From Coprinopsis marcescibilis (Eukaryota; Basidiomycota; Agaricomycetes; Agaricales; Psathyrellaceae), in the NCBI GenBank assembly GCA_004369085.1, contig ML210244.1, positions 40,322 through 104,321 on the forward strand: 64,000 bases of DNA, written 5' to 3'. The notes below the pieces were generated by a model, which saw only the letters and a list, made by a program, of their open reading frames with translations, made no database searches and had not been told where the DNA came from. Both the position numbers and the translations under genes were made by a program. How positions within the stretch are numbered: position 1 is the first letter of the stretch; every line of letters starts with the position of its first letter. Positions 1-11,800 of this stretch are shown here, one piece after another.

Positions 1-42
1 GGCCTAGAGGAGAGGTTGTGCTCAAAGAACGGCAAGACTCAC

Positions 43-251
43 ATCGTTGGCAGCGTGAATATTGTCAATGTCGACGTTATTAGCCCAAAAACCTTCATCC
101 CCAACGCCGACTCTTCAATCTTTCTCGTATCCGAGCTCCCCCACATGTCAAACGCATCCAGTCCTTCATTAATCGTTGCTATCGAGGAGGCGATAATTGC
201 AAAACATATGATCGCAAAGGTCGTTGCCATTACTGCAGGATTCCAAGACAT
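43..251 (-). CDS. Membrane protein, first exon only (gene runs off the window start)
   Basis: An exon on the minus strand opens with ATG at 251 (MSWNPAVMATTFAII...) and reads about 69 codons to a canonical GTGAGT donor at 42, so the rest of the gene lies outside the window. Residues 6-27 form a strongly hydrophobic segment and a second one begins near residue 50, which suggests a small multi-span membrane protein. The general look (short N-terminus, one TM, a polar loop, another TM) resembles the four-TM proteins near 33-39 kb, but I see no clear sequence identity with them. Function unknown. Support comes from the open frame, the hydrophobic pattern and the good splice donor. Confidence 0.5.
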
Positions 252-2259
252 TCAAGTTGTTGTTGCAGCGGCGGCATTGAGGCGTGCAAAGTTTCAGAAT
301 GGGCGCGGGGAGCATACACATTAAATAACGTCAGTAGAGCTCCACTTGCACGTATTAGATACATACAGAAGACGGTCGTGCGTAGTTGAGAGAGGATTCT
401 ATTCGGCATATCATATGCGATCTAGAATGGTCATGAGACTGCAATGTGTGCAGCTGCGAAGGGCAGGAGAAGAATGAGGTGGGCGGAGAAGAAGAACAAT
501 GTTGGTCGTTAGGTCACAGTTGCTAATACTTTTCGTGAAACAGAACCGACGGTCATTGCGGAGCAGTATTGATGTCGGCTCAGGCTGTCGGCCGTGTACA
601 GCCCGCATAAGCTTCGTGGCGGAGACGGCAGAGCCTACGTCTTACTACTACATAATCTGTAGCGCGATAAAGATCGCCTAACACGAGTGGGTATGGAATG
701 TGTCCCCACAGGCCCGATTAGGCGGACGATATGTGTTGCCGCTGTTGGCGGATTTTTCCACACCACAAGCGCCCGCATGAGGTGAATCTCTCGGCGCTGC
801 GTGCGGCAGAATCGGCGATTTCGAAGCGTTCGAATTTTGCGCACGGACCTCTTCAGGAAGAAGTTTATTTCTATTGACAATGTCGACGACCATACACCCT
901 TCTATAGACATGAACTGGTTAAGGTAGCACCCGTGTACTACAGTATATAGGCCGTACTTAGCTATCTTTCCCCTCCGATGACTTCTCGGATATAGTCTAT
1001 CCGCGGTTATCCATAGTAGACCGAGTCCAGAGTCTGGGAGTAGGCCCTAACTCAGCTCACGGCCCTTCCACTCTCTAAAGTCTTTCCCCCGTCACCAGAC
1101 ATCCACAATTATCCACACGCGAACGTGAAATTCAAATGGTGGTTCGCCGAGTCATTGAAAGGGGCTACCGAGAACGACAAGAAAGCCCAAGGAAAGGCTT
1201 GGATTGCTTCTATCGGCTTCTGTTGCAGTGCTAACTATGGTGTACGCGACGCTCGCATGTTTCTCTGTGAATGATCGCGTGGTCACTGAGAAGTGCGGGG
1301 TTCGCCGCATTGCTTCTTGGCGCGTTCATCGAGATGTGAAAGTGGAGGAATGGGGAGGTGGGTGCACGCCGCATGGAACTTGGAGCGTTCTTCATAGACA
1401 ACTTCTGGGCTGTACCATGTACCTACGGACTCAAAATATCCTTGCCTGAGAGCGCTTCCTGGTTACCCACATGCTATGTATTTACTTTCATGAGAACTCG
1501 ATTCAGTGATCGCATCACTTCAGCTCCATGTTTATTCACCATGGCTCCTCCCGGTTCCTCTCGCTCGGTGAACTGTCTCAGCGCCGTTGTGGTACATAAG
1601 CAGAGCATCACAGCTGATGGAACTCCAGCCAAGGGCGCCGCATGCTGGCATGTTCTGTCGTCAGTGGGAGCGTTCCCTCCAGACGACATCCGCTTTTCAA
1701 TTGACTTCCTAATAACACCATGGAAACGTCGTTACACTGTCAATATGCTACGTTATAGAACTTGGCAATTTCAAGCAATTACCGAATGTCGCATGGTGCG
1801 AAGGTCACTTGGCTATTATCCTCTGGGAATTGCGAGATTTCTCACCCTCGCTGCTCATTGGGTATCGCAAGCCTATCCAGCCATTCTCATGCCCGGGAGC
1901 CGTGTCGTAGCGTGTCATAGCAGCGTGCGCTAGGAAGTCGGCCTCAAATGTCAAAGAGGAGACACCATTGGTAAGGAGACACATATCTGGCTTCGTCTTC
2001 CATTACCGTGGGTTTGGGCCAAACTCAGCGACGGACGGCGGTAATAGGCCTTTTCTCCATTCACGCATCCGGTAATCTGATGCAAAAGCAGGATGGGAGA
2101 AAGAGCGCTGATTAGTCGATGCACAATTTTCAAAAGTACATACACCCAACACTGCCAATGATCTCTGCTGATGTCCCTGAATTTCTTAGGTCAAGTAGTT
2201 CGTCCTGTGTTCGCCGTCATCCTCCAGAGCGCCACCATCTCCGGCATATACTTTGAGAG
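252..2259. other. Intergenic, no supported gene
   Basis: About 2 kb with only short, compositionally unconvincing open frames. The longest, at 1358-1933 (+), encodes 191 residues with no recognisable domain, no good splice context and no paralogue in the window. I see no tRNA, long repeat or transposon signature here. Confidence 0.5.
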
Positions 2260-2268
2260 TATATAAAG
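2260..2268 (+). promoter_or_regulatory. TATA box of the DUF6534 gene
   Basis: TATATAAAG lies about 130 bp before the ATG at 2396 and is followed by a pyrimidine-rich stretch, a normal core-promoter layout for this genome. Confidence 0.6.
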
Positions 2269-2395
2269 TCGCAGGAGGTGGTCGCCCACACCGGCGTGTC
2301 GTTTCCCCTTGGGATACCCTCCTCTTTCCTTTCTGACCGGGACACACCCCTTCAAACCGCCACGACCCACGACCATCGCCCGTGTTCTGTGCAAA

Positions 2396-4771
2396 ATGGT
2401 CGATATAGCAAAGACGTTCGGCGCCTTGCTGATTGGTGGTATTGTCGCGACTCTGTGTGTCTGTTCATGTCTTGACTGCCCCGATGTACTTACCAAGAGA
2501 TTTCGCAGGTTCTGTGGGGTAACCCAGGTGCAGGTCGTCATATACCTCAAGCTGTACCCGAAGGACATGATTCTGGTGAAAGTTCTGGTACGAATACCGG
2601 CTCCGCTCGATCTGAAGCTTGAAGTCTGATCATCGCACCCGTTCTCTGTTACTCATTAGGTGTTCGCTGTCTGGTTAGTCGATCATTGCCGTGAACGCTC
2701 TCATCACTCATCTCTCCATGATAGGGCACTCGATGCGCTTCACACCGTCTTCATCAGCCATTCACTCTGGAACTACTTCATCAGCAACTTCGGTCTCGCA
2801 GAAACCATTGACGCAGTCCCAACGTACGCACAATTTCCGCCGGTCGTGGCTATCCAACCTTGAGCTCCGGCTGACTTGTCTCCACATTCTTTTGGCTCCG
2901 CTAACTTAGGAGTCTTGCGGTGAGTCTTAATTAAAACCTGCACTGGTCTTATCAGTTGACTGGTCTTATGATCGAAAAAATGCTGATGGTGATCTTATCC
3001 CTTCCCTTTTCCAGCTGACAATCGCTGTAACAGTGAGTTTCCTCGACAAGCGGGTGATCCTTTGAATGTCAAGACAAAACGCTAAACCATATGTTGTGAA
3101 ACCTTCTTTGAACCAGGCCATTCTGACGTTCCTCGTGCATTGGTGAGTCGACACACCATCATTCCTTATCTTTGTGTATTGTGCGGTGAGATCGCAATGC
3201 TAACAGCTGAAACCATGCAAGGTTCTTCATTTACCGCGTGTTCATATGTAAGATCATTCTCGGTTATGTGGGGCTCGTAATCTAATTTGGGCTGGACTAG
3301 TGTCGAGGAAGAACTACTTTATTGCGGCACCCTTGGTATGTATAATCAAATCGCGCTCGTCATCTCCGACGTCGACTAACGTTTAATTCAGGGTTTAATC
3401 GCTTGCGCTCGTTTATGTGCGTTCATCCTCATTCCCAAATGACGATCCACCCCTTAATTTCTCTCTCAATCTGGACCAATAGGTTTTGCCTGCCGTAAGT
3501 AATACCATCCCTTCATCTGATAATCTGTCTGTTTAAGCGCTGAGCACGGCCTTTTCGATTCGCCACAGTCACCACATCCAAGCTGTAAGTCAGCTGGCCC
3601 TCCTCCTGAGTGGCTCCCTTTCCGACGTTTCAAGATGATAATCATGCTTATTTTAGCATCCAACTTCGGAGTTTGGAGCTGTTCGTCCAGCAGTTTACGG
3701 TGCGTCCATATGAAATCTGGATTGATCCAGAAGAAGCTATGCTGATGTCACTGATAGTGGTCATTTACGACGGGATTGTCCCTCTCCGCGATCCTAGACA
3801 TTCTGATCACGGCTCTTATGTGCTTCCTCTTGCGAAGCAGGCAGAAGGAATATTCTCAGTACGTTCTCTTCGGAATAACTTGCTCTATCATCGTCCACTG
3901 ATGCGACTTTCGAATTATAGCATGAACAAGCTTTTGGATACTCTCATCATCTACGCTTTTGAAAATGGTGTTTTGTGCACGTACGTTGTCTTGGCTTGGC
4001 TGGTCAGAGTGTTACAACCATTCTGATACGAGATTGACTGTAGGCTCGCCGCTACCTTGACGTTGATCACGGTTAGTGACAGATCTTTTCTCCACTCGTG
4101 TCCTCTCCACCTGGACCCCTGTCAACCTTTCTGACATCTCCTCGCGCGTCTGTCTAGTGGGTGACAATGCCAAGCAATCTGATCTTTATGGCCGCACACT
4201 TCGTCATTATCAAATGTACGTCCCTACCGCCTCTTGACCTGATGAGTGGTCGTTGACGTTACCTTCCATTCTACGCATATCATGCATATGATTATTGATA
4301 TTGGGCTACACACACGAGCAGTCTACGCCAACTCGCTCCTGGCAACTATCAACGCTCGCAAGAACTTGAAGCCTACAAACCGTGGTCAGTTCTCGACGGT
4401 GTCGAGGTTGACGGGAGACGAGATCCAGATCGCCCGCACACCTGGGCATGCTATCATCTTTTCGGAGAGTTTCAGGAACCAAAACAGTACACGGCCGACA
4501 GTTAATAAGAGCTATACTGGCTCGGCAGATGGGGTTGACGATGATACTGAAGTCAAGAGCCCATCTATTCAGACGAACGATCAAGGAAACGTGCGTTTTA
4601 TTTGATTTCCCGTTTCTCTTCTGTTCTGAATATGCTTGCTGATTGTGCGGATGTTGGGTGATGCAGCTTCGAATCAATGTGAACACGACGACGGTGTCCA
4701 TTGCTGACCCTGAAGCCGCCATAACGCCTGCGACTGAACGTCTGAACCGGCCGCGAGCGTCCAGACCTTGA
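2396..4771 (+). CDS. DUF6534-type seven-TM fungal membrane protein, about 12 introns
   Basis: This is an intron-dense gene whose small exons join into the Agaricomycete DUF6534 architecture. Exon 1 (2396-2454) gives MVDIAKTFGALLIGGIVATL. The next exons give a YLKLYPKD segment, then LDALHTVFISHSLWNYFISN, AILTFLVHW, FFIYRVF and SRKNYFIAAPL. Later exons hold LDTLIIYAFENGVL and MPSNLIFMAAHFVI, and finally YANSLLATINARKNL at 4322-4590. The last exon (4667-4771) ends in TGA. Introns are about 50-60 bp with GT-AG borders, for example the donor at 4591. These blocks, in this order, are the family hallmark: seven membrane spans and a conserved 'LYANSLLATLNAR' stretch before a polar cytoplasmic tail. 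Biochemical role unknown; receptor-like topology is only an analogy. Exons between 3400 and 3920 are the least certain. The open frame at 4306-4722 on the other strand is a shadow. Confidence 0.85.
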
Positions 4772-5153
4772 TCGGCCCCGTGGTCGATACGCTGCTTCGT
4801 TCTCTTGGATGGATATTACCCCCGAGTCGAACGACGAAAATTATATATACATGATGCGAGGCGCCAGTCGCTGTATCCTGTCTCGTTCATTTCTACTCTA
4901 CTCTGATGCCTGCTGCCCCGGGTGAAGTTGTATATTACTAGTCTCTACTAAGCGTGCCACGTTCCCTTACTACCACTTATTTCGCTTGTGTATGTAAATT
5001 ATATTATAAAGGCATATTTGTGGGATCTCTGACATTCGGGCTGTGATTCTTGGAAGCGCAAGAAAAAGATGTGATGGTTGGTGCTTTGAAACCTAGAATC
5101 AGAGGCGATAAATATAAGAGACGTGTACATTCGAATGGCTAAAAGCTTGATAA
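4772..5153. other. 3' flank and intergenic spacer
   Basis: AT-rich sequence after the DUF6534 stop, with several TATAA/AATATA runs that could serve polyadenylation. No gene seen. Confidence 0.4.
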
Positions 5154-5205
5154 AGCTCTCGGCTCGGGACTTGGATTGCCTGCGCTGGGGTTCGAACTGT
5201 CGACT
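5154..5205 (-). repeat. Dispersed B-box repeat, short copy 1
   Basis: CTCGGCTCGGGA, then ATTGCCT and GGGGTTCGAAC matches the low-coordinate end of the longer copy at 5555. Read on the minus strand it contains GTTCGAACCCC, the consensus of an RNA polymerase III B box. Only about 50 bp is recognisable. Confidence 0.55.
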
Positions 5206-5554
5206 TGGCTAGGGCTCTCAATCCTGTGACATCTTTCAGCTCGAAAACATTTCCATTTTCCGAGATTGTTCTTCGTACCTTCGAGTACAAACTCGATGGT
5301 GCCATTTTACCGAGAGATGAAACACCCTGAGAGGCTTGAGCAGTGAAATGGTTAGAATATAATTTCGATCTCACTGTTCATGAACCTTAAGTAGTAAAGT
5401 TCGCTGGGTGTAGGTGACTGTAGGTCTGTGGCCATGTACTTACTGCTTGTGAACGGGCCATCGTTGAATTAGATTGGTCTATCCATCTCAACGGCAAAAT
5501 CTTCTGAATTTGTTCAGGTTACTACCTACGAGCTCAAAATGAGAAACATACAAA

Positions 5555-5860
5555 TCTCGGCTCGGGAATATGATTGCCTTGACCGGGATTCGAACTGACG
5601 ATCCGGCGCGGAGCGGTTGTCAAGCCAAGGCCAGTGTTATGCCTCTTGTCCTCGTACCGCCTTGTGTTGTCGAACCTGGGTTAAGAACCCGAGTCCCAGC
5701 CTGTCTATTCATTGCTGTTCGTCGCAGATACAGCTCAATATACACTCAAATGCTCTAATACCAGAGCTATACTACATTTAAGTCACTTATCAAGACCTGG
5801 TTATGCTGACAGCAACATCATCCTAGCAGACGCCATGGCGAATTCTTCGGGTTCAGAACC
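5555..5860 (-). repeat. Dispersed B-box repeat, long copy (contains the F-box gene start)
   Basis: About 290 bp that aligns along its length with 13485-13757. Shared landmarks are GGGATTCGAACTGACGA, CCTCTTGTCCTCGTACCGCC, a GGTTA...GACAGCAAC stretch and AGCAGACGCCATGGC. On the minus strand it carries GTTCGAATCCC, a B-box-like motif. Resemblance continues about 20 bp past the ATG of the F-box gene at 5835. It may be a tRNA-derived SINE or a duplicated promoter segment; the poor T-stem pairing argues against an intact tRNA. Confidence 0.6.
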
Positions 5861-8399
5861 CAGCGATATGCTCGCCAATTCACCGTTTCAACCCCATCTC
5901 CAAACCAACTACTGCCCAACCACCTCAGAAATCAAGCAGATTAGGGAACTCTTGACGGAGCCTCTATCTTCGCTGTCAAATCTCGAGCAGGAAATCGTCA
6001 AAGTCAGAGCTAAACTCGACCAGCTCGTCGCCAAGCATGCGGCCTTACAATCCGCCATATCTGACCACCAAGCACTGCTGGTTCCAATCCGACAAATGCC
6101 ACCCGATATTCTCCAAGAAATCTTCTCGCACTGTCTTCCTACCTCCCACTTTCCACTTCTCAGCATCCGTTGTCCGCCACTCTTATTGACGCTCGTATGC
6201 AAATCCTGGGGTAGTATTGTCTACTCAAGTCCGCGCCTGTGGTCGGCTTTGCACGTCCCCATACCTTACAACCCTGACAACTTCAACACCCACATCCCCA
6301 GCCGCATCCGCGCAGAGGCGTTGGCCAACTGGGTTCCACACGCTGGGTCCACCAATTTACGTGTATCGTTCTACTACCCGTCCAAGAGCGATAGCATGGA
6401 GAGGTGGCTGAAGAAACTGCCTGTACCACGCGCCATAGAGGGGTACGCACCGCGGTTTGTGGAGATGGTGTTGAACGTCTCCGACCCGGTCCTTGCGTTT
6501 TTTATGGATCTGCCTGGGGCGGATATGCCAACCCTGAGGAGGGTGGCGCTGTACTTGAAGGATGACCCTAGGAACCCGCCGAGGGGGCTGGGTGTCGCGA
6601 GGGGCCGGTTGTGGAGGGCGCCGAATTTGGATACGGTGCAGTGGGATTATGTTGACGATGATGTCCTGAAGGCGCCGTTTGGCTGGGCACGCTTGAAGGA
6701 GCTGGAGGTGAAGGGAACTGGTGTTACGCCGCTGGCGTGGTTGTCGGTCGAGGATGCGCGTGCGGTGTTGAGGGCGTCGCCGAGGCTGGAGAGCCTAGCA
6801 TTGCGCTTGATGTACTACACCAATTCGAGACTGCCAGACAGTTTTGGGAAGATGGAAAGCGGAGAAGGGGGCGAAGAGGGAGAGCGGATTCTAGACGATG
6901 TGGCTTGGACGATTACGATGCAGCACCTGCGCTCGCTGAGCTTGTTCGATACGAGATACGACGGCGTTCAGCCTCTGTTCCTATCGCACGAACTGCAACT
7001 ACCAGCGCTCACCTCGCTGGTCTACCGAACGTCTGTGCCCATCTGGACGTCACCTATCGTGTTTGCCTCGCCTTTATGTCTCGACAACCTTGGGTCAAAC
7101 AACGAACAGCAGAAGCGGAATCACGACACCGAGGCATATCCTCCGTCTACACCTACTCCTCCATGTCAGCTGCACACCTTCCTCCAAGCCCAGCTCTCGC
7201 CGGTACTCATACAGACGTTCGTCGTCCATGCACATTCGCTGTTTCAAGAGCAGCTTGTAGCGTGTCTACGCCTTATGCCCTTTTTACGGACGCTCAAGAT
7301 TCTGGACCCGCAGCCTCTCAGAGAATTTGGGTTTTATTGCGAGGAGATCAAGCCTACGGATGAATTATTGTTCTTTTTAGCCGGGTTGGGTTCGTCTCCT
7401 TCGTACGCCACCAGCACCAGCACCGCTACCACTGTCGAAACTCCCGACACATCCTCAGCCGATGCATCCACATCCACATCCACCCAACCCCATCATCCCA
7501 CCTCCCGTCGAACAATACGAACACGACATACGGAACAGGAGATGGCGTTACCGTGTCCCCGACTCGAGCGGTTCTTCTGTTCGAGGGCGGGGTTTAGCGA
7601 GGGTGCGGTTGTGCGGTTTGTTAGGCGGCTTGCCTCTCCCAGTATTGGGGGTGGGAATTTGTTGAGGGTTTGTATGGGGCTGGTTAGGTATCGGCCGCCT
7701 GTGTGGGATTTGGGCGAGGGGGCGGGGGATGAGGATGCAGAAGGGGACGCGGATGCAGATGCAGATGGCGCTGAAGGGGATGCGGGAATGGATATGGTAG
7801 ATGGGGCATTAGAGAATAGGACCGGGAACGAGGATGAGGATGTGCATATGGACGATTTGGAGGGATATGATCCCCGGGTTTCTGATGTGAAAGTGGTGAC
7901 ATCGTTGTTGGATATGGATGTGCAACCAGGCACTGGGGCCGGGCCAGTACGTCGTGATGGGGAAAGCTATGATGAAAACGCGGGTACGGGGGATACGGCT
8001 GATGGGCGTGCTACGGGATCAGGCGGGGTGCTGGGTTATGGGGGTAGTCAACGGGGGCCGGCGTCGCCCCTTACTACCTCGTCGAAATCTCCTCCACCCT
8101 CCGAGTCGACCTCGACCTCGCCAGTCGACCATGCGCGCACGAGAGTGGAGATCCCGCTTCAAGAGTACCTCGAAACGGAGTTTGGGGTCAAGGCGAGGAT
8201 TGTGTACGCGTCTTTGAGGCCGCCTGCTGCTGTCCCTCTCAGGCCGATTGGGCTGGGGATGTCACCGCGGGATGGGGTTGTTGAGGAGGGGAGGGCTGGT
8301 GTTGCTGGCGGTGCTGCTGGCGGTAGGGTATGGGGCGAAGAAGGCGTTGGTGAGGTGGTGATTGGGACGGAGGGGGAGGATGAAGATTTGTTTATGTGA
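5835..8399 (+). CDS. F-box protein of the Agaricomycete type, single exon
   Basis: An 854-residue open frame from ATG 5835 (MANSSGSEPSD) to TGA 8397-8399. I prefer this ATG to one in the same frame at 5712, because the upstream part is repeat-derived and lacks protein-like composition. Residues about 45-80 form a coiled coil (LSNLEQEIVKVRAKLDQLVA). This is followed by the F-box-like core IRQMPPDILQEIFSHCLP, then LLLTLVCKSWGSIVYSSPRLW, the standard arrangement in mushroom F-box families that recruit targets to SCF ubiquitin ligases. A leucine-rich middle region follows. Residues about 630-690 are very acidic (Asp/Glu/Ala/Gly repeats) and the C-terminus is Gly/Val-rich. Substrate unknown. The low-complexity acidic insert is unusual for the family and makes the protein longer than the usual 450-600 residues. 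Confidence 0.85.
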   Translation: MANSSGSEPSDMLANSPFQPHLQTNYCPTTSEIKQIRELLTEPLSSLSNLEQEIVKVRAKLDQLVAKHAALQSAISDHQALLVPIRQMPPDILQEIFSHCLPTSHFPLLSIRCPPLLLTLVCKSWGSIVYSSPRLWSALHVPIPYNPDNFNTHIPSRIRAEALANWVPHAGSTNLRVSFYYPSKSDSMERWLKKLPVPRAIEGYAPRFVEMVLNVSDPVLAFFMDLPGADMPTLRRVALYLKDDPRNPPRGLGVARGRLWRAPNLDTVQWDYVDDDVLKAPFGWARLKELEVKGTGVTPLAWLSVEDARAVLRASPRLESLALRLMYYTNSRLPDSFGKMESGEGGEEGERILDDVAWTITMQHLRSLSLFDTRYDGVQPLFLSHELQLPALTSLVYRTSVPIWTSPIVFASPLCLDNLGSNNEQQKRNHDTEAYPPSTPTPPCQLHTFLQAQLSPVLIQTFVVHAHSLFQEQLVACLRLMPFLRTLKILDPQPLREFGFYCEEIKPTDELLFFLAGLGSSPSYATSTSTATTVETPDTSSADASTSTSTQPHHPTSRRTIRTRHTEQEMALPCPRLERFFCSRAGFSEGAVVRFVRRLASPSIGGGNLLRVCMGLVRYRPPVWDLGEGAGDEDAEGDADADADGAEGDAGMDMVDGALENRTGNEDEDVHMDDLEGYDPRVSDVKVVTSLLDMDVQPGTGAGPVRRDGESYDENAGTGDTADGRATGSGGVLGYGGSQRGPASPLTTSSKSPPPSESTSTSPVDHARTRVEIPLQEYLETEFGVKARIVYASLRPPAAVPLRPIGLGMSPRDGVVEEGRAGVAGGAAGGRVWGEEGVGEVVIGTEGEDEDLFM

Positions 8400-8806
8400 T
8401 TTGAATTGTAGTTTGGTATTGGAAAGCATCATGCGCTTATTGATTTGCTTATGCGAAGATGGGTACTTGGGTGTGCAGTGGGTTATGTTCTGATTTTCTC
8501 GAATATGGAATCCGCAACGTTGGTGTTTCTACTTCGACCTTTGACGCGGACGATGATGAGCAAGAAATATGGCAAGAATTGAAGTGCAAGGCGGCATGCA
8601 TGGTAAAACTCTCTGCTTGGAACTTCCATTGCCTTGGCCGGGGTTCGAACTGTCGACTAGGAAGAAGCGGCGCGACTTCGTTGGAAATATAGAGTTGGGT
8701 CCTGCGAGTACAATAAATAGTATTGAAACAATGATGAAAAGAGTAGAAAAGGGAGAACAAATATAATAAATATATAAGATTACGTAGAAGGGGAAAAATC
8801 ATTCGT
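8400..8806. other. Spacer between convergent genes
   Basis: About 400 bp between the F-box stop and the stop of the convergent basic-protein gene. It contains the short B-box repeat copy near 8620 and an AT-rich run (8750-8780) usable as a bidirectional 3' end. No gene supported. Confidence 0.4.
8618..8660 (-). repeat. Dispersed B-box repeat, short copy 3
   Basis: CATTGCCTTGGCCGGGGTTCGAACTGTCGAC-type sequence (B box at 8640-8650, minus strand) matches the core of the copies at 5187 and 5585. Only the core is preserved. Confidence 0.5.
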
Positions 8807-11800
8807 TCAATACCACTTGTCCGCCTCGTCCTCCTCCAAGAAATACCTGGTCACAGCATTAGCGGCACCTGCTTCACCATCACCTCCACCTGAAGGTGGA
8901 CGACGGGCACCTGGTCCGTCCCCACCTCCGTCAGGGCCTGGAGGTGCCCCAGGTTGCTTTCTCAATCCCTCCCTTTCCCGCTGCCTTCGTGCTCTCCTTG
9001 TTTCCTCAATCCTCGCTTTGGTAGCCTCAACCTTCTCCCAGGCTATTGGATCACCAGCTTCAACAGCTTCCTTGAGTTCCTTCGCCTTTTTCAACCTTGC
9101 TGCCTTCAACTTGGCATATCTAGCTGCCTTATAATTTGGATCGTTCTTCATCCGCTCCTGCCTCCTTTCGTGCGATTTGCGCCAATCTGTTTTCTTTTTC
9201 TGCGGATTTCCGCCATCGTGACTTGGGCCGGGCGTGACTGCCTGTGCTGCCAGACCCTGCACCGCCCCCTGAAACCTTGAAGAGCCAGGTAAAGAGAAGG
9301 ATGCACCCCCGTTGCTGGAAAACGTGTTGCTGAGGTTTGGCAAATTTGAAACAGGCCGAAAAGCGGAAGGGGGTCTGGAGAGAATTGCGAAGCCTTCTGC
9401 TTCCAGCTGTTCGTCTATTCGAGATGGTACGTCGGGTCGAGGACTGGGACTTTGAGGACGCGGCTGCTCCTGACTGGTTCGCCTATCTGGTGATGATAAC
9501 ATGCGTTCTGGCTCGGGCGATGAGGCTTGAACGCCCATGCTGTCTGTACGGATGTTCGCAGATGGTGGGCGACTTTGGCCATTGGAAGGGTTGGGAGAGG
9601 CTCTTCCAGGTGACGAAAATAAGCCTTCGGGTGATGACAAAACGTCATCTGAAGGGGTATTTACGGAGGGCAGGCGATTTTGGCCATTGGAAGGGTTGGG
9701 AGAGGTTCTTCCAGGTGACGAAAATAAGCCTTCCGGTGATGACATAACATCATCTGAAGGGGTATTTGCAGAGGGCGGGCGTTGTAGGACAGTGAGCGGG
9801 TTGGGAGACTGTCTACCGGAGGTTAACAACGAGCCCTGTGGCTCAGATGTCGAAATGCCAGTGTACCGATTATCTGTAGGGTTGTAAGCAGGAGGTGGTT
9901 GCTGTTGTCCCGCGAACGCGTTGGGGGATAGCCTTCCGGTGGTAGAAAAGAAGCCTTGTAGCCCAGGCGGTGTTGAAAGGTCGATGTAGCGGGCATCTGT
10001 CGGGATGTATGCAGAAGGAGGACGCTGCTGTCCCGTGAGCGGGTCGACAGATATTCTTCCGGATGTGGCAAAAAAGCCTTGTAGCTCTGGTGGTGTTGTC
10101 AAGTCGATGCCATACCGAGGATCTGCGGGGCTGTTTGCTGCCGGAAGTTGTATGTTGGCGACTGGGTTAGCAAACGTTCCTGTAGAACTTTGAAAGCGAC
10201 CAGACTGTGGAACTGGTGCTACGATCGGTCTTCCCCCGCCTGCGCTGACGAAGGTTCCCGTAGAGGTTTGAAAACGACCGGGTTGTGCAACTGGCGCTAC
10301 GATCGGACCACCCTCGCCTGCGCTGACGAAGGTTCCTGTTGCACTTTCAAAACGACCTGGCCGGGCAAGCGGTCTCACAGCGCCTCCATACTGGCTAGCA
10401 GACAATCCTGAGGGACGTCCGCCGTAGCTGCAGGCATCGCTGTCACCCCTCTTGCATAGAGCTGATAAGCGAGATCGTGCCGAAGTTACCTTTGACCTTT
10501 GTTGCGGTGAGGCGGGAGCTAATTAATCGCATAGGTCAGAATCCGTCAGATACAAATGTATCATCTATTCTCGATGATGGACATACCTCGGCCTCGAGTC
10601 GCTCTAACTCTAGAGTTTGTTTGAGGCCTTGACTTGCGGGAGCTAGCCTGGGTAGATGAAAGCCTAGATTTCCTGAGCTGTCCGCGACCCTTCGTTGCAC
10701 TCCTGAAGCTGGGTCGAAGTCTGCCGTACGCACTCGTGGTAGTGGTAGGCAACTTAACTGCCCTGTTTGCCTGGCCTGATCTCTTCAATGACACTTGTCC
10801 TCGACCTTTCCTTCGACGCACAACTCCGATCCGATTGGCAGAAGGCCGGCGTGAACTCCCAGTTCTCTTCAGCGATCTGATTCTTCTGGCATGTTCCCTG
10901 GACGTGAGACTCTTCTTCCTTGTCCCAAATGTATGTTGGCGTGATTGAGTCCGTGTCCGCCCGAGTCGTTTGCCTTGGACGCTAGATAGGCGAGGTCCTT
11001 TTCGCTTTCTATTTGGCGCACGTTGAGCTCGAGTGGATGACCCAACCTTTGGTTTCAGCTTGGTAGAGCGTCGATGAGATGTACCGTGAGAGCTCGAGCC
11101 CTTCTTCGAGCCCTTGGCGCCATTTCGTCCTCCACCCAGAATCACGCCGTTTACACGCACTTTCCCAGCAGGTCGCCTTAAAGGTTTGGTAAGGCGCCCT
11201 TTTCGTCGAGTAGACTGGGTCTGAGACTTTTTGAGACGGTTTGGTTTGGCTTTAGCTTCACCCCTGGCACCTCCACTTGACTTGAATCTCCCTGGTGCCC
11301 GTCCTTGACGTGGGTTAGGTTGTGAAGCTTTGTTCCCGGTGGGTGATCTCCCTCTTCGGGGGGTCCGAATGCCTGCTGACGGTACGGTTCTGCCTATAGA
11401 TATCAAGGTCATGTCAGTACCGGTGTCTCATTAATCTTGTAAAAGAGGAACAACCTGGCATACGAGGCTTACGTGCACGCTGTCCTCTAGCAGTCCTTCC
11501 AGACTTACTCCCACTACGCGGACGGCCAATGGATTGAGATGGTGTCCTTGTCTTCCGTCCAAGTCGTTTGCCTTGGACACTAGATAGGCGAGGACCTTTT
11601 CGCTTTCCATTTCGCGCACGTTGAGCTCGAGTGGATGACGTAACCTTTGGTTTCAGCTTGGTAGCACGTCGATGAGATGTGCCGTGGGAGCTCGGGCGCT
11701 TCTTTGAGATCTTGGTGCCATTTCGGCCTCCACCCCGAATCACGCCGTTTACACGCACTCTCCCAGCAGGTCGCCTTGAAGGTTTGGTAAGTCTCCCTTT

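Noticed and set aside
1358..1933. 191-codon open frame on the plus strand
   Set aside because: Composition unlike coding sequence here, no promoter, no domain and no splice context.
7493..7933. Minus-strand open frames inside the F-box gene
   Set aside because: Shadows of the acidic low-complexity region of the F-box gene on the other strand.
8807..10405. Separate gene starting at the TTG near 10405
   Set aside because: The frame continues upstream through an in-phase acceptor at 10518 to the previous exon; no ATG at the supposed start.
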